From: Chitinophaga sp. MM2321
GTDB taxonomy: Bacteria > Bacteroidota > Bacteroidia > Chitinophagales > Chitinophagaceae
Assembly (NCBI RefSeq): GCF_964033635.1
Contig: NZ_OZ035533.1
Location: forward strand, 6,481,001-6,545,000
DNA length: 64,000 nucleotides
Direction of reading: 5' to 3'
Below, one piece after another: positions 8,587 to 19,578 of the stretch. The notes below the pieces were generated by a model. It was not told the origin of the DNA, ran no database searches, and saw nothing but the letters and a program-made list of their open reading frames with translations. The position numbers were made by a program, and so were the translations under genes. The stretch's first letter is position 1, and every line of letters begins with the position of its first letter.

Positions 8587-11500
8587 TTAAAAGCTATATC
8601 TCAGGCCCAGCTGCATCTGATGACGGGATGCAAAGAAATCTTTTGAGTAAGGTGTACCCGGATTAGCGAAAGTATACGTAGGATAATTATTAACCACTTT
8701 GCCGGTAGGGTTCAAACCTACGCTCGCAGTAGAGTTGAAGGTATTCGGTGAAAAGTATTGAATACCCCATTCTTTATTCAGCAGGTTGGTCAGGTTCACA
8801 ATATCATAAGTCAATGTGATAGTATGCACACGGTTACCTGATTTTACGTTGAAGTCCTGGCTGAAACGGAAGTCTGCCTGTGTATTCCAGGGAGTGCGTC
8901 CGCCATTACGTTCTGTGAAATTACCTTTGCGGCCATTCAGGTATTTATTGCTGCTCACATAGTTCATGAAATCAGCACCCTGTTGTGCAGCGGTGGCACC
9001 ACCGGCAATATCTGTGAAGAAGTTGGCGGCTTCGGTGGCATCCTTTGGAATGTAAGCCAGGCTTACCTGTTGCGGTGTACCCTGTACGGTAGCATTTACA
9101 AAACCGTAGCTATATGGCAAACCGGAAGATGTATTGAAGAACAGGGAGAAACCGGATACCCATTTCCCTTTGGTACCCCAATCCTGTTTGTAGTTAACGG
9201 TAGCTACAATGCGGTTGCGTACATCGAAGTTGGAATAAGCCAGTCCCGGATTGTTCGGGTTCAGCGCCTGGTTCAACTGCCAGTTGGATTCCATTGAGTT
9301 ACGAATACCGTTTGTCAGATCTTTCGCCTGTCCGTAAGTATACGCGGTCATGATGTTTAAGCCAAAAGGGAATGCCTTGCTCACCTGTGCAGTAATGCTG
9401 TAACGGTACCCCTGGTCTGTATTAGACAGGAGATAAGCATTGGTGTACAGCGGATTTATTTTCTTACCGGAGTAAATAGGTTGTAATTTATTGACGTCGT
9501 AAGCATAGTAAGTTGGATTGTCTACCAGGTTAACCTGCTGGAATTGCAGATCTTTGATCACTTTGGTATAAATACCTTCCAGGGTAAATTTCCATTGGTT
9601 ACGTGTGTTGTAATCCAGTGCAAGACTGCTTCTCCATACCTGTGGCATTTTGAAGTTGTTGTCAATCATATCTACCTGTGTAGCGCCTTGTGCGTCCGTT
9701 ACATTTACACCATTTTGTTGTGCAAAGTCTGCAATACCATTTGGTGTTGGTTTGGCAGCTGGATTAGGTGTATTTACAAAAGGTTTGGAAGATGATTTCT
9801 GATCATAAGCGCCGTAAGTAACACCATTGTTATAGAAGGCATAGCCTAACCATGCAAATGGAATACGACCTGTGAAAAAGCCGCTACCACCGCGTAATAC
9901 CAGGCTGTTATCTCCTTTGATATCATAGTTAAAACCTAAGCGCGGAGAGATCTGTACATTATTCAGGAAATCATTTTTGATGTTGCCTGGTTTTGTATAC
10001 GTATAGGTGTTACCGTAGTTTGGATCTTCCGGTGCATGAATGGTTTTATCACTCAGCGGTTGTTTATTTGGAATACCGGTATAATCTACACGGATACCGG
10101 GTGTAATTCTGAAACGGTCTGTGAGTTGGATTTCATCCTGTCCGTACACACTCAGCAGGTTTGCTTTGAACTGTGCGGGAGGATTAGCCATGATATAATC
10201 GCGTGAGTTATTGGTATAATTATAATTACCGCGTACACGGGCGGGATTGTTATTCAGGAAGTCTTCTATGCTGTTGTAATCCAGGCGTCCGTTCCAGGAG
10301 TTTACAAAACCATAGGTGATATTATAGAACTCGTTGTGTGTACCTAAAGTAATGGTATGATTGCCTTTAAACAAAGTAACGTTGTCGGTGATCTCAAACG
10401 TTTTTTGTTTCATGTTAAAGATACTCGCTTCGCGGTCTGTACCAAGGAAGATAGTAGAGCCGGGTGCTCTGCCTTTAATCTGGATCTGCGGTACCGCAGG
10501 ATCAGACAATGGGTTTCTGTAATCATGCACATTGGAATAGCCAACGATCAGGCTATTTGAAAAGGTATTACTGAAATTACTTTTCAGTTCCGCTACTGTA
10601 GAGGTCTGGTTATTTACCTGTTTGAAATCGATGCCTTTGAAGCGGAAGTTCTGTTGATCACGTTCGAGGTTTGTTGCATCGGAAGTGATGGTATTATTAC
10701 GAACAGATAACTGGTGTTTTGAATTGATATGCCAGTCTACCCTGTTAAAGAATTTAGTAGAGTTGGAATAGATGCTGGTATTGCCGGCTGTACCCGGATC
10801 TACACCGTAGGTTTTCATCACAGCGGTAATATCATCAGCGTCTTTTTGTGTGAGGATGCCGCCGCCATCAGCAGAACCTGCCGCGAGGATCACGGGATCT
10901 ACACGACGGGTAATTTCTTCGTTGGTGAAGAAGAATAATTTATCCTTGATGATAGGGAAACCTAAACGGATACCACTCTGGTATTCGTGAAAGTCGTTGG
11001 GTAGTTTGGAACCATCGCCTGCATTGTTCTTTCCGATCATAGCGGCGTTGCGGCCATAGCCATATACGGAACCATGAAATTCGTTAGTACCACTGCGGGT
11101 TACCGCGTTTACACTACCACCTAAGAAGTTACCCACTTTTACATCAAATGGCGCCAGTAATACCTGTATGTCCTGGATGGCATCCAGTGATACAGGGTTG
11201 GTACGCGTGCTGCTGCCGGGTTGTCCGCTCGTGCTGCTTTGTCCGCCCGAAGAAGGACTGAAGCCAATAGCATCGTTATTGATAGCGCCATCCAGTGTTA
11301 CGTTGTTATAACGGTAGTTGGTTCCGAGGAAGGAGTTGTTATTACTTTGTGGTGTTACTTTTGTCAAGTCCTGTAAGCTACGGCTTAGGGTGGGCAAGGA
11401 TTTAATCTGTTCCTGTCCTACGCGGGTGCCACCTGCTTTACCTGCACTGCCGGTTACTACAATCTCACTCAGGGCAGTAGATTCTTCCTGTAGTTTGAAG

Positions 11501-11814
11501 TTGAAGTTGGTAGTACCCAAGCTCAGGTTGACATCCTCTTTTGTTTCTTTCTTGTATCCTATAAAAGATACGGTGATGCTGTAAGGTCCACCAGGATTGA
11601 GGTTTGGCAGAATGTAACGGCCATCGCCATTTGTTTGTGCACCGGATTTAGCGCCGGTGCTGGTGTTTACAATTACCACGGTAACACCGGGGATTGCCTG
11701 TCCACCTGCATCCGCTACTTTACCGGATATAATGGAGGTGGTGATTTGCGCGTGGGCAGTATTAGAAAATAGAATCACAATAAAGCCCGCAATTAGCGTA
11801 ACGATAGATTTCAT
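8587..11814 (-). CDS. Oar-like TonB-dependent receptor with carboxypeptidase-regulatory domain
   Basis: A 1075-residue outer-membrane receptor. A signal peptide (cleavage after AHA, then QITT) is followed by a CarboxypepD_reg-like beta-sandwich (SGKVADAGGQAIPGVTVVIVN, about residues 29-110), a plug domain that starts at LSEIVVTGSAGKAGG and includes YNNVTLDGAINND, and a 22-strand barrel ending in QLGLRYSF. This is the Oar type, named after the Myxococcus receptor, and not a SusC: there is no SusD partner next to it. Substrate unknown; such receptors carry large or peptide-like cargo across the outer membrane. It is a single-gene unit, read from the minus strand. Confidence 0.9.
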   Translation of the reverse strand: MKSIVTLIAGFIVILFSNTAHAQITTSIISGKVADAGGQAIPGVTVVIVNTSTGAKSGAQTNGDGRYILPNLNPGGPYSITVSFIGYKKETKEDVNLSLGTTNFNFKLQEESTALSEIVVTGSAGKAGGTRVGQEQIKSLPTLSRSLQDLTKVTPQSNNNSFLGTNYRYNNVTLDGAINNDAIGFSPSSGGQSSTSGQPGSSTRTNPVSLDAIQDIQVLLAPFDVKVGNFLGGSVNAVTRSGTNEFHGSVYGYGRNAAMIGKNNAGDGSKLPNDFHEYQSGIRLGFPIIKDKLFFFTNEEITRRVDPVILAAGSADGGGILTQKDADDITAVMKTYGVDPGTAGNTSIYSNSTKFFNRVDWHINSKHQLSVRNNTITSDATNLERDQQNFRFKGIDFKQVNNQTSTVAELKSNFSNTFSNSLIVGYSNVHDYRNPLSDPAVPQIQIKGRAPGSTIFLGTDREASIFNMKQKTFEITDNVTLFKGNHTITLGTHNEFYNITYGFVNSWNGRLDYNSIEDFLNNNPARVRGNYNYTNNSRDYIMANPPAQFKANLLSVYGQDEIQLTDRFRITPGIRVDYTGIPNKQPLSDKTIHAPEDPNYGNTYTYTKPGNIKNDFLNNVQISPRLGFNYDIKGDNSLVLRGGSGFFTGRIPFAWLGYAFYNNGVTYGAYDQKSSSKPFVNTPNPAAKPTPNGIADFAQQNGVNVTDAQGATQVDMIDNNFKMPQVWRSSLALDYNTRNQWKFTLEGIYTKVIKDLQFQQVNLVDNPTYYAYDVNKLQPIYSGKKINPLYTNAYLLSNTDQGYRYSITAQVSKAFPFGLNIMTAYTYGQAKDLTNGIRNSMESNWQLNQALNPNNPGLAYSNFDVRNRIVATVNYKQDWGTKGKWVSGFSLFFNTSSGLPYSYGFVNATVQGTPQQVSLAYIPKDATEAANFFTDIAGGATAAQQGADFMNYVSSNKYLNGRKGNFTERNGGRTPWNTQADFRFSQDFNVKSGNRVHTITLTYDIVNLTNLLNKEWGIQYFSPNTFNSTASVGLNPTGKVVNNYPTYTFANPGTPYSKDFFASRHQMQLGLRYSF

Positions 11815-12109
11815 AAAGCCTGTAAGTATTTACTGATGCAAAGGACGGAGTCCAAAGCAACCAGAATGTTAACAGATCATTACGAAATTGTTAAGGACGA
11901 CTTAAAACAGGCTTAAAATGGCATGCGGAATTATTTTTATTGTTAAAATAATATTGCAATGCCTTGAAAATAAACAACCCCTGTTGAGGCTACCGTGAGG
12001 ACACGTCTCTGGTTATTGCATCCTGGAAATACAGGCCCGGTGGCTTTAGCCCGGGCCCCATGGTGGCCTTAACAGGCAGGGGCGCTTCTGAATTTTAAAA
12101 GATAATTGC
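11815..12109. other. Intergenic region upstream of the Oar-like receptor
   Basis: About 295 nt without a supported gene. Read on the minus strand it is the leader and promoter region of the receptor, though I cannot place a clean TAnnTTTG box. A GC-rich palindromic stretch lies at about 12031-12058 (GGCCCGG ... CCGGGCC), which could terminate the lipoprotein gene that ends at 12110. Confidence 0.4.
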
Positions 12110-12568
12110 TTAAAAATTGACTTTAAAAGTCCCGTCCGTTAAAGGTTTTTCCATGTCACCGCTGATTAATGTGCCGGAGAATGTTCCCTCCGCTTGTTTA
12201 CTATTAATACTTTCAATTTTAACCGTGATTGTTTTTCCTATATATCCAATACCGTCCTGTTGTATTTTCATCAGCGACAGTTCCACACCGGTTGTATATT
12301 GGCCGGTATGTATGGAGTCTGGGAAAGTGATCATTAATTCCAGGTGATGACCAAAGTTATTCGTAACACCATCTATGACCATTGTTTTTCTGTGTGCTGA
12401 AATGGTGTCAGTAAAATAGGCTTGTGTGGCGTTGGATCTGAAAAGAAGGGTGTCCACTTTAAAGGAAAAGGTACTTATGGGGCTGATGTCATTCTTCTTA
12501 GGATCACAACCGGTGAGAGCTGTGGCTGCAGCGGCAATAACGGCTGTAACAAATAGTTTCAAACGCAT
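12110..12568 (-). CDS. Small lipoprotein of unknown function
   Basis: A 152-residue lipoprotein. The signal sequence MRLKLFVTAVIAAAATALTGC ends in a lipobox (LTGC) and is followed by an acidic-neutral linker DPKKNDISP. The rest is a predicted beta-rich domain with no motif I recognise; the end GDMEKPLTDGTFKVNF resembles small immunoglobulin-like or lipocalin-like surface domains of Bacteroidota, but only in style. An in-frame ATG at 12589 would add seven residues (MQNKIKI); the inner ATG gives the more usual signal peptide. It is transcribed alone. Confidence 0.6.
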   Translation of the reverse strand: MRLKLFVTAVIAAAATALTGCDPKKNDISPISTFSFKVDTLLFRSNATQAYFTDTISAHRKTMVIDGVTNNFGHHLELMITFPDSIHTGQYTTGVELSLMKIQQDGIGYIGKTITVKIESINSKQAEGTFSGTLISGDMEKPLTDGTFKVNF

Positions 12569-12589
12569 AATTTTAATTTTGTTCTGCAT

Positions 12590-12948
12590 GCCGATCTATA
12601 AAGGGAAACCGGCGCTGGCCTGCAATAGCTGCGGCCAGCGATTAAAGTGACATAGGGAAACCGGTTAGTTTTACTGGCATAGGGATAAAATGCTGGTGCA
12701 ATATATGTATAAATATTTAAATTTAATAAATAAATAATAAGTAGAAGTCTGCCGGGATCAGGATAAGGCTAATTGCACCAGTATTATTTCATTACCATAT
12801 AAATCCTGGAAAAGAAGAAGGTAGCCTTCGGGTGTTTCTATCGCTTTTAGGGGCTGTATTGCTGCCTGAAATAGCATATTTAACAATATTTTTGTATGGT
12901 AATTGCGTATTATTACGCTCTTTGAGAGTTTACATTTAAAAGCGCATT
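12590..12948. other. Intergenic region between lipoprotein and AAA ATPase
   Basis: About 360 nt. Near the lipoprotein start a perfect 8-bp GC stem (CGCTGGCC at 12613-12620 with GGCCAGCG at 12633-12640) is flanked by an 11-bp direct repeat AGGGAAACCGG at 12602-12612 and 12654-12664. Further on, an AT-rich stretch is followed by a short minus-strand reading frame that looks like a gene remnant (listed separately). The AAA gene promoter must lie at about 12890-12940. Confidence 0.5.
12758..12877 (-). pseudogene. Possible VOC/glyoxalase-superfamily C-terminal remnant
   Basis: A 39-codon reading frame with an ATG, ending in TGA at 12758-12760. It contains ETPEGYLLLFQDLYGNEIILVQ, in two parts the hallmark of the last strands of the vicinal-oxygen-chelate fold (strand, F-x-D-x-x-G-N, strand). 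The whole fold needs about 115 residues, and the frame meets a stop close to the AAA start, so most of the gene is missing. It may be a decayed gene rather than an expressed peptide. A chance match is possible in so short a frame. Confidence 0.35.
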
Positions 12949-14274
12949 ATGTCATCGGAAGTGATTAAACAATTACAGGAAGCAGTGCAGTTTTCGCCGG
13001 AAAATGTGCCTTTGCGTTTACACCTGGCGCAGGTGCTGTTGCAGGATTACGAATATGTGCAGGCAGAAGAACAGTACCGCAAGGTATTGGAACTGTCGCC
13101 TGAAAACGCTGCTGCGCAGCTGGGACTGGCCCGTACCTTTTATCATCAGCAAAAATATTCAGCCGCTATAGTGGTGTTGGAACAACTGGAACATCATGAA
13201 CCCGATCATTTCGACGGCCTGTTGCTCCATTGCCGCATCCTGGTAAAGGAAAATTCCATGGAAGCTGCCAGGGATATCTATCAGCATCTGCTGCTGCTCA
13301 ATCCCGGTTTCCGGGACGAAGCCCTGGATGGACATTTCCGCTTACCCCAGCAACAATATGTACCTACAGACGAAGATGATGATGAGGAGGAAGATGATAA
13401 AGTATTTACACTGGAAAAGCCGGACATCAATTTTTCCGATGTAGGAGGAATGGAAAGAGAAAAGCAGGAAATAGACCTGAAGATCATTAAACCCCTGCAA
13501 TTCCCGGACCTTTACAAGGCTTATGGGAAAAAAGCCGGCGGCGGAATCCTGCTATATGGCCCTCCGGGTTGTGGTAAAACTTACCTGGCAAAAGCTACAG
13601 CAGGACAGATCCAGGCAGAATTTATCAATGTAGGTATCCATGATGTACTGGATATGTGGATCGGTAACAGTGAAAAGAACCTGCATAGTTTGTTTGAACT
13701 GGCGCGGCAGAGCAAGCCCTGTGTGCTCTTCTTCGATGAAGTAGATGCACTGGGTGCCAACCGCAATTCCATGCGTAACAGTGGCGCCAGTCACCTCATA
13801 AATCAGTTCCTTTCTGAAATGGACGGCATTGCTGCCAATAACGAAAATGTGCTCATCATAGGGGCTACCAACGCACCGTGGAGCCTGGACCCGGCATTCC
13901 GCCGCCCTGGCCGTTTTGACAGGATCATTTTTGTAGCGCCACCGGATACTGCCGGCCGCGAAGAGATCCTGAAACTGCAACTCCGCAATAAACCGGTAGA
14001 TGATCCTGATTATGCGGCATTGGCGAAAGCTACCAACGGTTACTCGGGCGCCGATCTGAAAGCTATTGTGGATATAGCTATCGAAGAGAAATTGATGGAA
14101 GCACTCAAGAAAGGAGTACCTCAACCTATCTCACAAAAAGAATTAATGAAAGCCGTTAAAACACACAAGGCTACTACCAGGGAATGGTTTAATACAGCCC
14201 GCAACTATGCACTCTATGCAAATGATGCCGGCCTGTATGATGAAGTACTGAAATACCTGGATATTAAGAAATAA
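12949..14274 (+). CDS. TPR-fused AAA+ ATPase
   Basis: A 441-residue protein joining TPR repeats to one AAA domain. TPR-like helices fill about residues 1-130 (for example LRLHLAQVLLQDYEYVQAEEQYRKV, in two parts). A very acidic linker follows (DEDDDEEEDDK, about 142-152). The ATPase has Walker A GPPGCGKT (204-211), Walker B LFFDEVDAL (about 260), and the second region of homology with arginine fingers in FRRPGRFDR. It is closest to the CDC48/FtsH-type classic AAA group but has no protease domain and no second ring. The next gene, five nt downstream, encodes a TPR membrane protein, so the pair probably acts together on membrane or bound proteins. That role is inference. Confidence 0.85.
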   Translation: MSSEVIKQLQEAVQFSPENVPLRLHLAQVLLQDYEYVQAEEQYRKVLELSPENAAAQLGLARTFYHQQKYSAAIVVLEQLEHHEPDHFDGLLLHCRILVKENSMEAARDIYQHLLLLNPGFRDEALDGHFRLPQQQYVPTDEDDDEEEDDKVFTLEKPDINFSDVGGMEREKQEIDLKIIKPLQFPDLYKAYGKKAGGGILLYGPPGCGKTYLAKATAGQIQAEFINVGIHDVLDMWIGNSEKNLHSLFELARQSKPCVLFFDEVDALGANRNSMRNSGASHLINQFLSEMDGIAANNENVLIIGATNAPWSLDPAFRRPGRFDRIIFVAPPDTAGREEILKLQLRNKPVDDPDYAALAKATNGYSGADLKAIVDIAIEEKLMEALKKGVPQPISQKELMKAVKTHKATTREWFNTARNYALYANDAGLYDEVLKYLDIKK

Positions 14275-14279
14275 CGTTT

Positions 14280-15500
14280 ATGGCTGTATTAATTCAGCGC
14301 GCTCAACTGCTGCTACAGCAGGGTCGTTACCAGGATGCGCTTACCACGCTGCGGCAACACCTGAGCACAAGCGCCAATGATATTGACGGGCTTTTCCTGC
14401 TCGCTGTGTGCTACCTGGAAATGGATAATTCGGAGGAAGCAGCACAGGTTATCAGCAATGCGCTGAGCCTGGCGCCTGATGATGACCGTTTTTTATATTT
14501 ACAGGCGCGCGTATCACTCAATAAAAATCAGTTAGATCCTGCTATCCGTGCCATCAGGGAGGCGGTAGCGATAAACCCGTATCAGGCTGATTACTTTGGT
14601 ATGTGGAGTCAGATACTGTTGTTTAAGAAAGATTATCCCGAAGCCCTGAAAAAGGCAGAAGAAGGACTGGCTGTTGACCCTGAAAATCAGGCTTGTCTTA
14701 ACCTGCGGTCGCACGCACTTTTCAGCCTGGGCCAAAAAGAAGCGGCTTTTTCTGATCTGCATGAGGCGCTGGAGCACAATCCGGAAAATGCCTATACACA
14801 CGCCAATCTCGGCTGGAAATGGCTGGAGGCGGGCGATCACCGCAAATCACTGGAACACTTCCGGGAATCACTGAAAATTGATCCTAACCAGCAGTGGGCC
14901 AAAAGTGGAATGGTGCAGGCCATGAAAGCAAAGTACTGGCTGTACCGCCAGTTCCTCAACTACGCTTTCTTTATGGGGCGTCAGAAAGCCGGTACTCAAT
15001 GGATCATTATCATCGCCATTTTTATATTGACGCAAATTGCCAGCCGGGTCTTTTTCCCGATATATGTATTACTGGCGTTGCTGGCTATTTCTACGTGGCT
15101 GATTGCGCCGGTGAGTAACCTCTTCCTGCGCCTGAATCCATATGGGAGATATGCGCTTACGAAAGAACAGACCCATGTGTCCAATATGGTAGGTATACTG
15201 CTGTTGATCGCGCTTTTAGCGGCGGGCATCTTCTGGATCACCAATATACCCGGTGTTCTCAGTATCTGTATTTGTGCGGGCGTATTATTGTTGCCGGTAT
15301 CCAGCATCTATGCACCTGATGGCGAAAAGAGCCGCCGTATTTTCAGGATCTATACGTTGTCTTTAGCAGGAATGGGCTTGCTGGGAATTGGCTTCGCATT
15401 TATCAGCAACGATTCTTTTAATATATTCGTTACCGTTATGCTGATCGGGGTTTTCCTTTATCAGTTTTTAGCGAACTACGTTATTTCAAAAGAGAAATAA
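14280..15500 (+). CDS. TPR-repeat multi-pass membrane protein, partner of the AAA ATPase
   Basis: A 406-residue protein. Roughly the first 220 residues form about six TPR units, such as ALTTLRQHLSTSANDIDGLF and AYTHANLGWKWLEAGDHRKS. The last 170 residues hold about six transmembrane segments, beginning with WIIIIAIFILTQIASRVFF. The start lies 5 nt after the AAA stop, so the two are almost surely co-transcribed. Its TPR part resembles the TPR part of the ATPase, suggesting the two could bind a shared ligand or each other. No enzyme motif is visible. The stop codon touches the large inverted repeat that follows. Confidence 0.8.
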   Translation: MAVLIQRAQLLLQQGRYQDALTTLRQHLSTSANDIDGLFLLAVCYLEMDNSEEAAQVISNALSLAPDDDRFLYLQARVSLNKNQLDPAIRAIREAVAINPYQADYFGMWSQILLFKKDYPEALKKAEEGLAVDPENQACLNLRSHALFSLGQKEAAFSDLHEALEHNPENAYTHANLGWKWLEAGDHRKSLEHFRESLKIDPNQQWAKSGMVQAMKAKYWLYRQFLNYAFFMGRQKAGTQWIIIIAIFILTQIASRVFFPIYVLLALLAISTWLIAPVSNLFLRLNPYGRYALTKEQTHVSNMVGILLLIALLAAGIFWITNIPGVLSICICAGVLLLPVSSIYAPDGEKSRRIFRIYTLSLAGMGLLGIGFAFISNDSFNIFVTVMLIGVFLYQFLANYVISKEK

Positions 15501-15622
15501 AAATATTTAGGGATTTTTTGATTTACGAATTTAGGAATTTAAAAATGCAGCGAAAACCTACACGGTAATCTTCGCTGCATTTTTAAATTCCTAAATTCGT
15601 AAATCAAAAAATCCCTAAATAT

Positions 15623-15624
<2 letters not shown>
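15501..15624. repeat. Intergenic inverted repeat, family A copy 2 (perfect 54-bp arms)
   Basis: Left arm 15501-15554 and right arm 15571-15624 are perfect reverse complements over 54 bp, with a 16-nt loop. The arm reads in words AAATATTTAGGGATTTTTT, GATTTACGAATTTAGG, AATTTAAAAATGCAGCGAA. The left arm begins at the base after the TAA of the TPR membrane gene (15498-15500), and the right arm overlaps the gyrB stop codon (15623-15625). It fills the whole gap between the two converging genes. Confidence 0.97.
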
Positions 15625-17617
<1,993 letters not shown>

Positions 17618-17648
17618 CTATTAGAAATAAAATCGGTAGACAATCATG

Positions 17649-17656
17649 CAAAAATA
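17649..17656 (-). promoter_or_regulatory. -7 box (TATTTTTG) of gyrB
   Basis: On the minus strand the sequence reads TATTTTTG, matching TAnnTTTG, 46 nt before the gyrB ATG. The same octamer precedes dxs, the MsbA-like exporter, the PAS protein and scpA in this window. Confidence 0.5.
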
Positions 17657-17724
17657 CGAAAAATAAGCCTTATTTCCATAAAAGAATGGCAGTTTTTGAG
17701 CAGGGAGAAGGAGCAATTTTTTGT

Positions 17725-19404
17725 TTAAATATTTTTTGCCCCTGCGGTCTCCTTTACGCCGGTAAATAAGGTCTTCCAAACCAGGTTGAAAAACGACTTT
17801 TTGATGTCACGGGGGTAAACAGGGTCCGATGTACGCACCTTTTCGTCTTTCAGAGGGTTACTATCTTTGATTACCAGCAGGTTAGCCACAAAACTCACCA
17901 ATCCTTTACGGGTAAAGCCCTGGTGATCCTTATCCTGCTTTAAAACGGCTATTTTCAGGTTTTTATAGAGCAGTTTCACATGACCGGCTGCTTTTCGTTC
18001 ATCTCCTTTAATAACAAAGGTCAGATCCTGGATGTCACAGGAGCGGATTTCTACTTTACCCAATGGCTTTGTTACCACATTCAGGTCTTTTCCATTCATA
18101 TTCTGTAATTGCCCCGAAACGGCAAACTGTCCGGGTTTACTGTTAAGCGTAAAGTCGAAACGCGCTTTGAGCTTACCGCTTTGCATAAATATAGCGTCCA
18201 GGTCGGCTACACAGTGGTTGTTTTTGGCTATCAGGGAGTCTATATTGGTGATATTCCTGAAATTGCCGTGTACATGGTTGAAATGGATGATACCTGTTTG
18301 CTGCGTTTCATTACTTAGTTCTGCATATTGGATCTCCACGTTATTCCCCGTCAGGGTATCAATCTTAATAGGCAGTTTCAGTTTTTGCAGTTGCTGGTTA
18401 GGATATTGACCTAATTTATTGCCGGGGGGCATAGGGAGGTTGCGGTTGCGGTAAATATCCAGCTTTCCGCTTCCGATGTTGATCCGCTGCGCCCACACCT
18501 GTTGCTCCTGTAGTAAAAGCCGGGGATCCAGTTCATGGATGCTGATATTGTTGAATGATAAATCGTAGCGGTCCTGCTGTACGCCCACTTTCTTTTGAAA
18601 AGCCTCCTTGTCATAACGGGGTTCTATGCTGAACTGCTCTATATTCAGGGCTCTTTCGGCTGCATCGTAGCTGATGCCCCGTACATTCATCCAGTAAAGA
18701 CTGTCCCTGGTGCGGTGCATATAGTCTTTCATGCCTATTTCATAGTTACGGGCATATAAAAAGCGGGTAGGATCGTTAATGGCCACGGAATCGATCAGGA
18801 AATCGTTTACCCGTACCCGTAGGTTGTGGAACTGGTGGATCACCTTTGAAGAATCTTTTCTCGTAAAGATGTATTTAAAGTTGGTGCCATCCAGTACCAG
18901 TTTGCCTATGAAGATGGATTTCATTTTGGAAGAAATGTTTTCGTAGGCTGTTTTGGGTTTGGTGGTATCCTTTACGGTCGCATTTTGCTCCATAATAATA
19001 CTGGGACCGGTAACCGTCAGTGAACCCGCATTCAGCTCTTTACCGTTGAAATATCGCCACGGTTTAAAATACCTGAGCTGCAATTTCTCTACACTAACCA
19101 GGTAAATATCGGTTGGGGCGCGGTGTTGTGCCAGCAATTTCTTGTAAATGGCCGAATCCAACGCCATGGAGGCATTCGTTACGGTAACACTACCCGAAAG
19201 CACGTCCAGCTTCAGATCGCTGAAACGCACGGTATAAAGGCTGTCGGAAAGGTCTGTCACGTATCCGGATAACTCCTTGCGTAACAGCTTGTTCCAGTGC
19301 TGATTAAGATACCACCCGGTACACAGAACGAGTATTACCAGGATGCCGAAAACGACCGATATAATTTTAACAAGCCTCCAAAAGCTGAATTTTCTTTTTT
19401 CCAT
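17725..19404 (-). CDS. Large membrane-anchored periplasmic protein, AsmA-like
   Basis: A 559-residue protein with one N-terminal transmembrane anchor (IISVVFGILVILVLCTGWYL, about residues 14-33) and a long periplasmic part made of beta strands. Sequences such as VRFSDLKLDVLSGSVTVTNA and the recurring pattern of strands separated by short polar loops fit the AsmA/DUF748-type repeat folds that shape the space between the membranes. I recognise no catalytic motif. AsmA-like proteins of this type are linked to lipid traffic in other bacteria; whether this one does so is unknown. It diverges from the AraC gene at 19579 and ends 122 nt before gyrB begins. Confidence 0.55.
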   Translation of the reverse strand: MEKRKFSFWRLVKIISVVFGILVILVLCTGWYLNQHWNKLLRKELSGYVTDLSDSLYTVRFSDLKLDVLSGSVTVTNASMALDSAIYKKLLAQHRAPTDIYLVSVEKLQLRYFKPWRYFNGKELNAGSLTVTGPSIIMEQNATVKDTTKPKTAYENISSKMKSIFIGKLVLDGTNFKYIFTRKDSSKVIHQFHNLRVRVNDFLIDSVAINDPTRFLYARNYEIGMKDYMHRTRDSLYWMNVRGISYDAAERALNIEQFSIEPRYDKEAFQKKVGVQQDRYDLSFNNISIHELDPRLLLQEQQVWAQRINIGSGKLDIYRNRNLPMPPGNKLGQYPNQQLQKLKLPIKIDTLTGNNVEIQYAELSNETQQTGIIHFNHVHGNFRNITNIDSLIAKNNHCVADLDAIFMQSGKLKARFDFTLNSKPGQFAVSGQLQNMNGKDLNVVTKPLGKVEIRSCDIQDLTFVIKGDERKAAGHVKLLYKNLKIAVLKQDKDHQGFTRKGLVSFVANLLVIKDSNPLKDEKVRTSDPVYPRDIKKSFFNLVWKTLFTGVKETAGAKNI

Positions 19405-19546
19405 CTATATTAAGATAAACGAAATTCATACCATTTGGTTGTAAATGTAGTACACAGGCTGATTAAAATATGTGGAAATTATTTCTTATGTTAGGATTGC
19501 ATTGTAAGTGTATTGTCAAAATGTATTTCATTTAAAATTGAATCCC

Positions 19547-19554
19547 TAAATTTG
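19547..19554 (+). promoter_or_regulatory. -7 box (TAAATTTG) of the AraC-family gene
   Basis: TAAATTTG matches TAnnTTTG and lies 24 nt before the proposed GTG start at 19579, a sensible leader length. It supports GTG over the later ATG at 19627. Confidence 0.5.
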
Positions 19555-19578
19555 TCCCGGTTTAAAACAGCAAAATAG

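Noticed and set aside
8587..11814. The Oar-like receptor as a second SusC.
   Set aside because: No SusD gene is adjacent and the plug sequence is of the Oar type rather than SusC/RagA.
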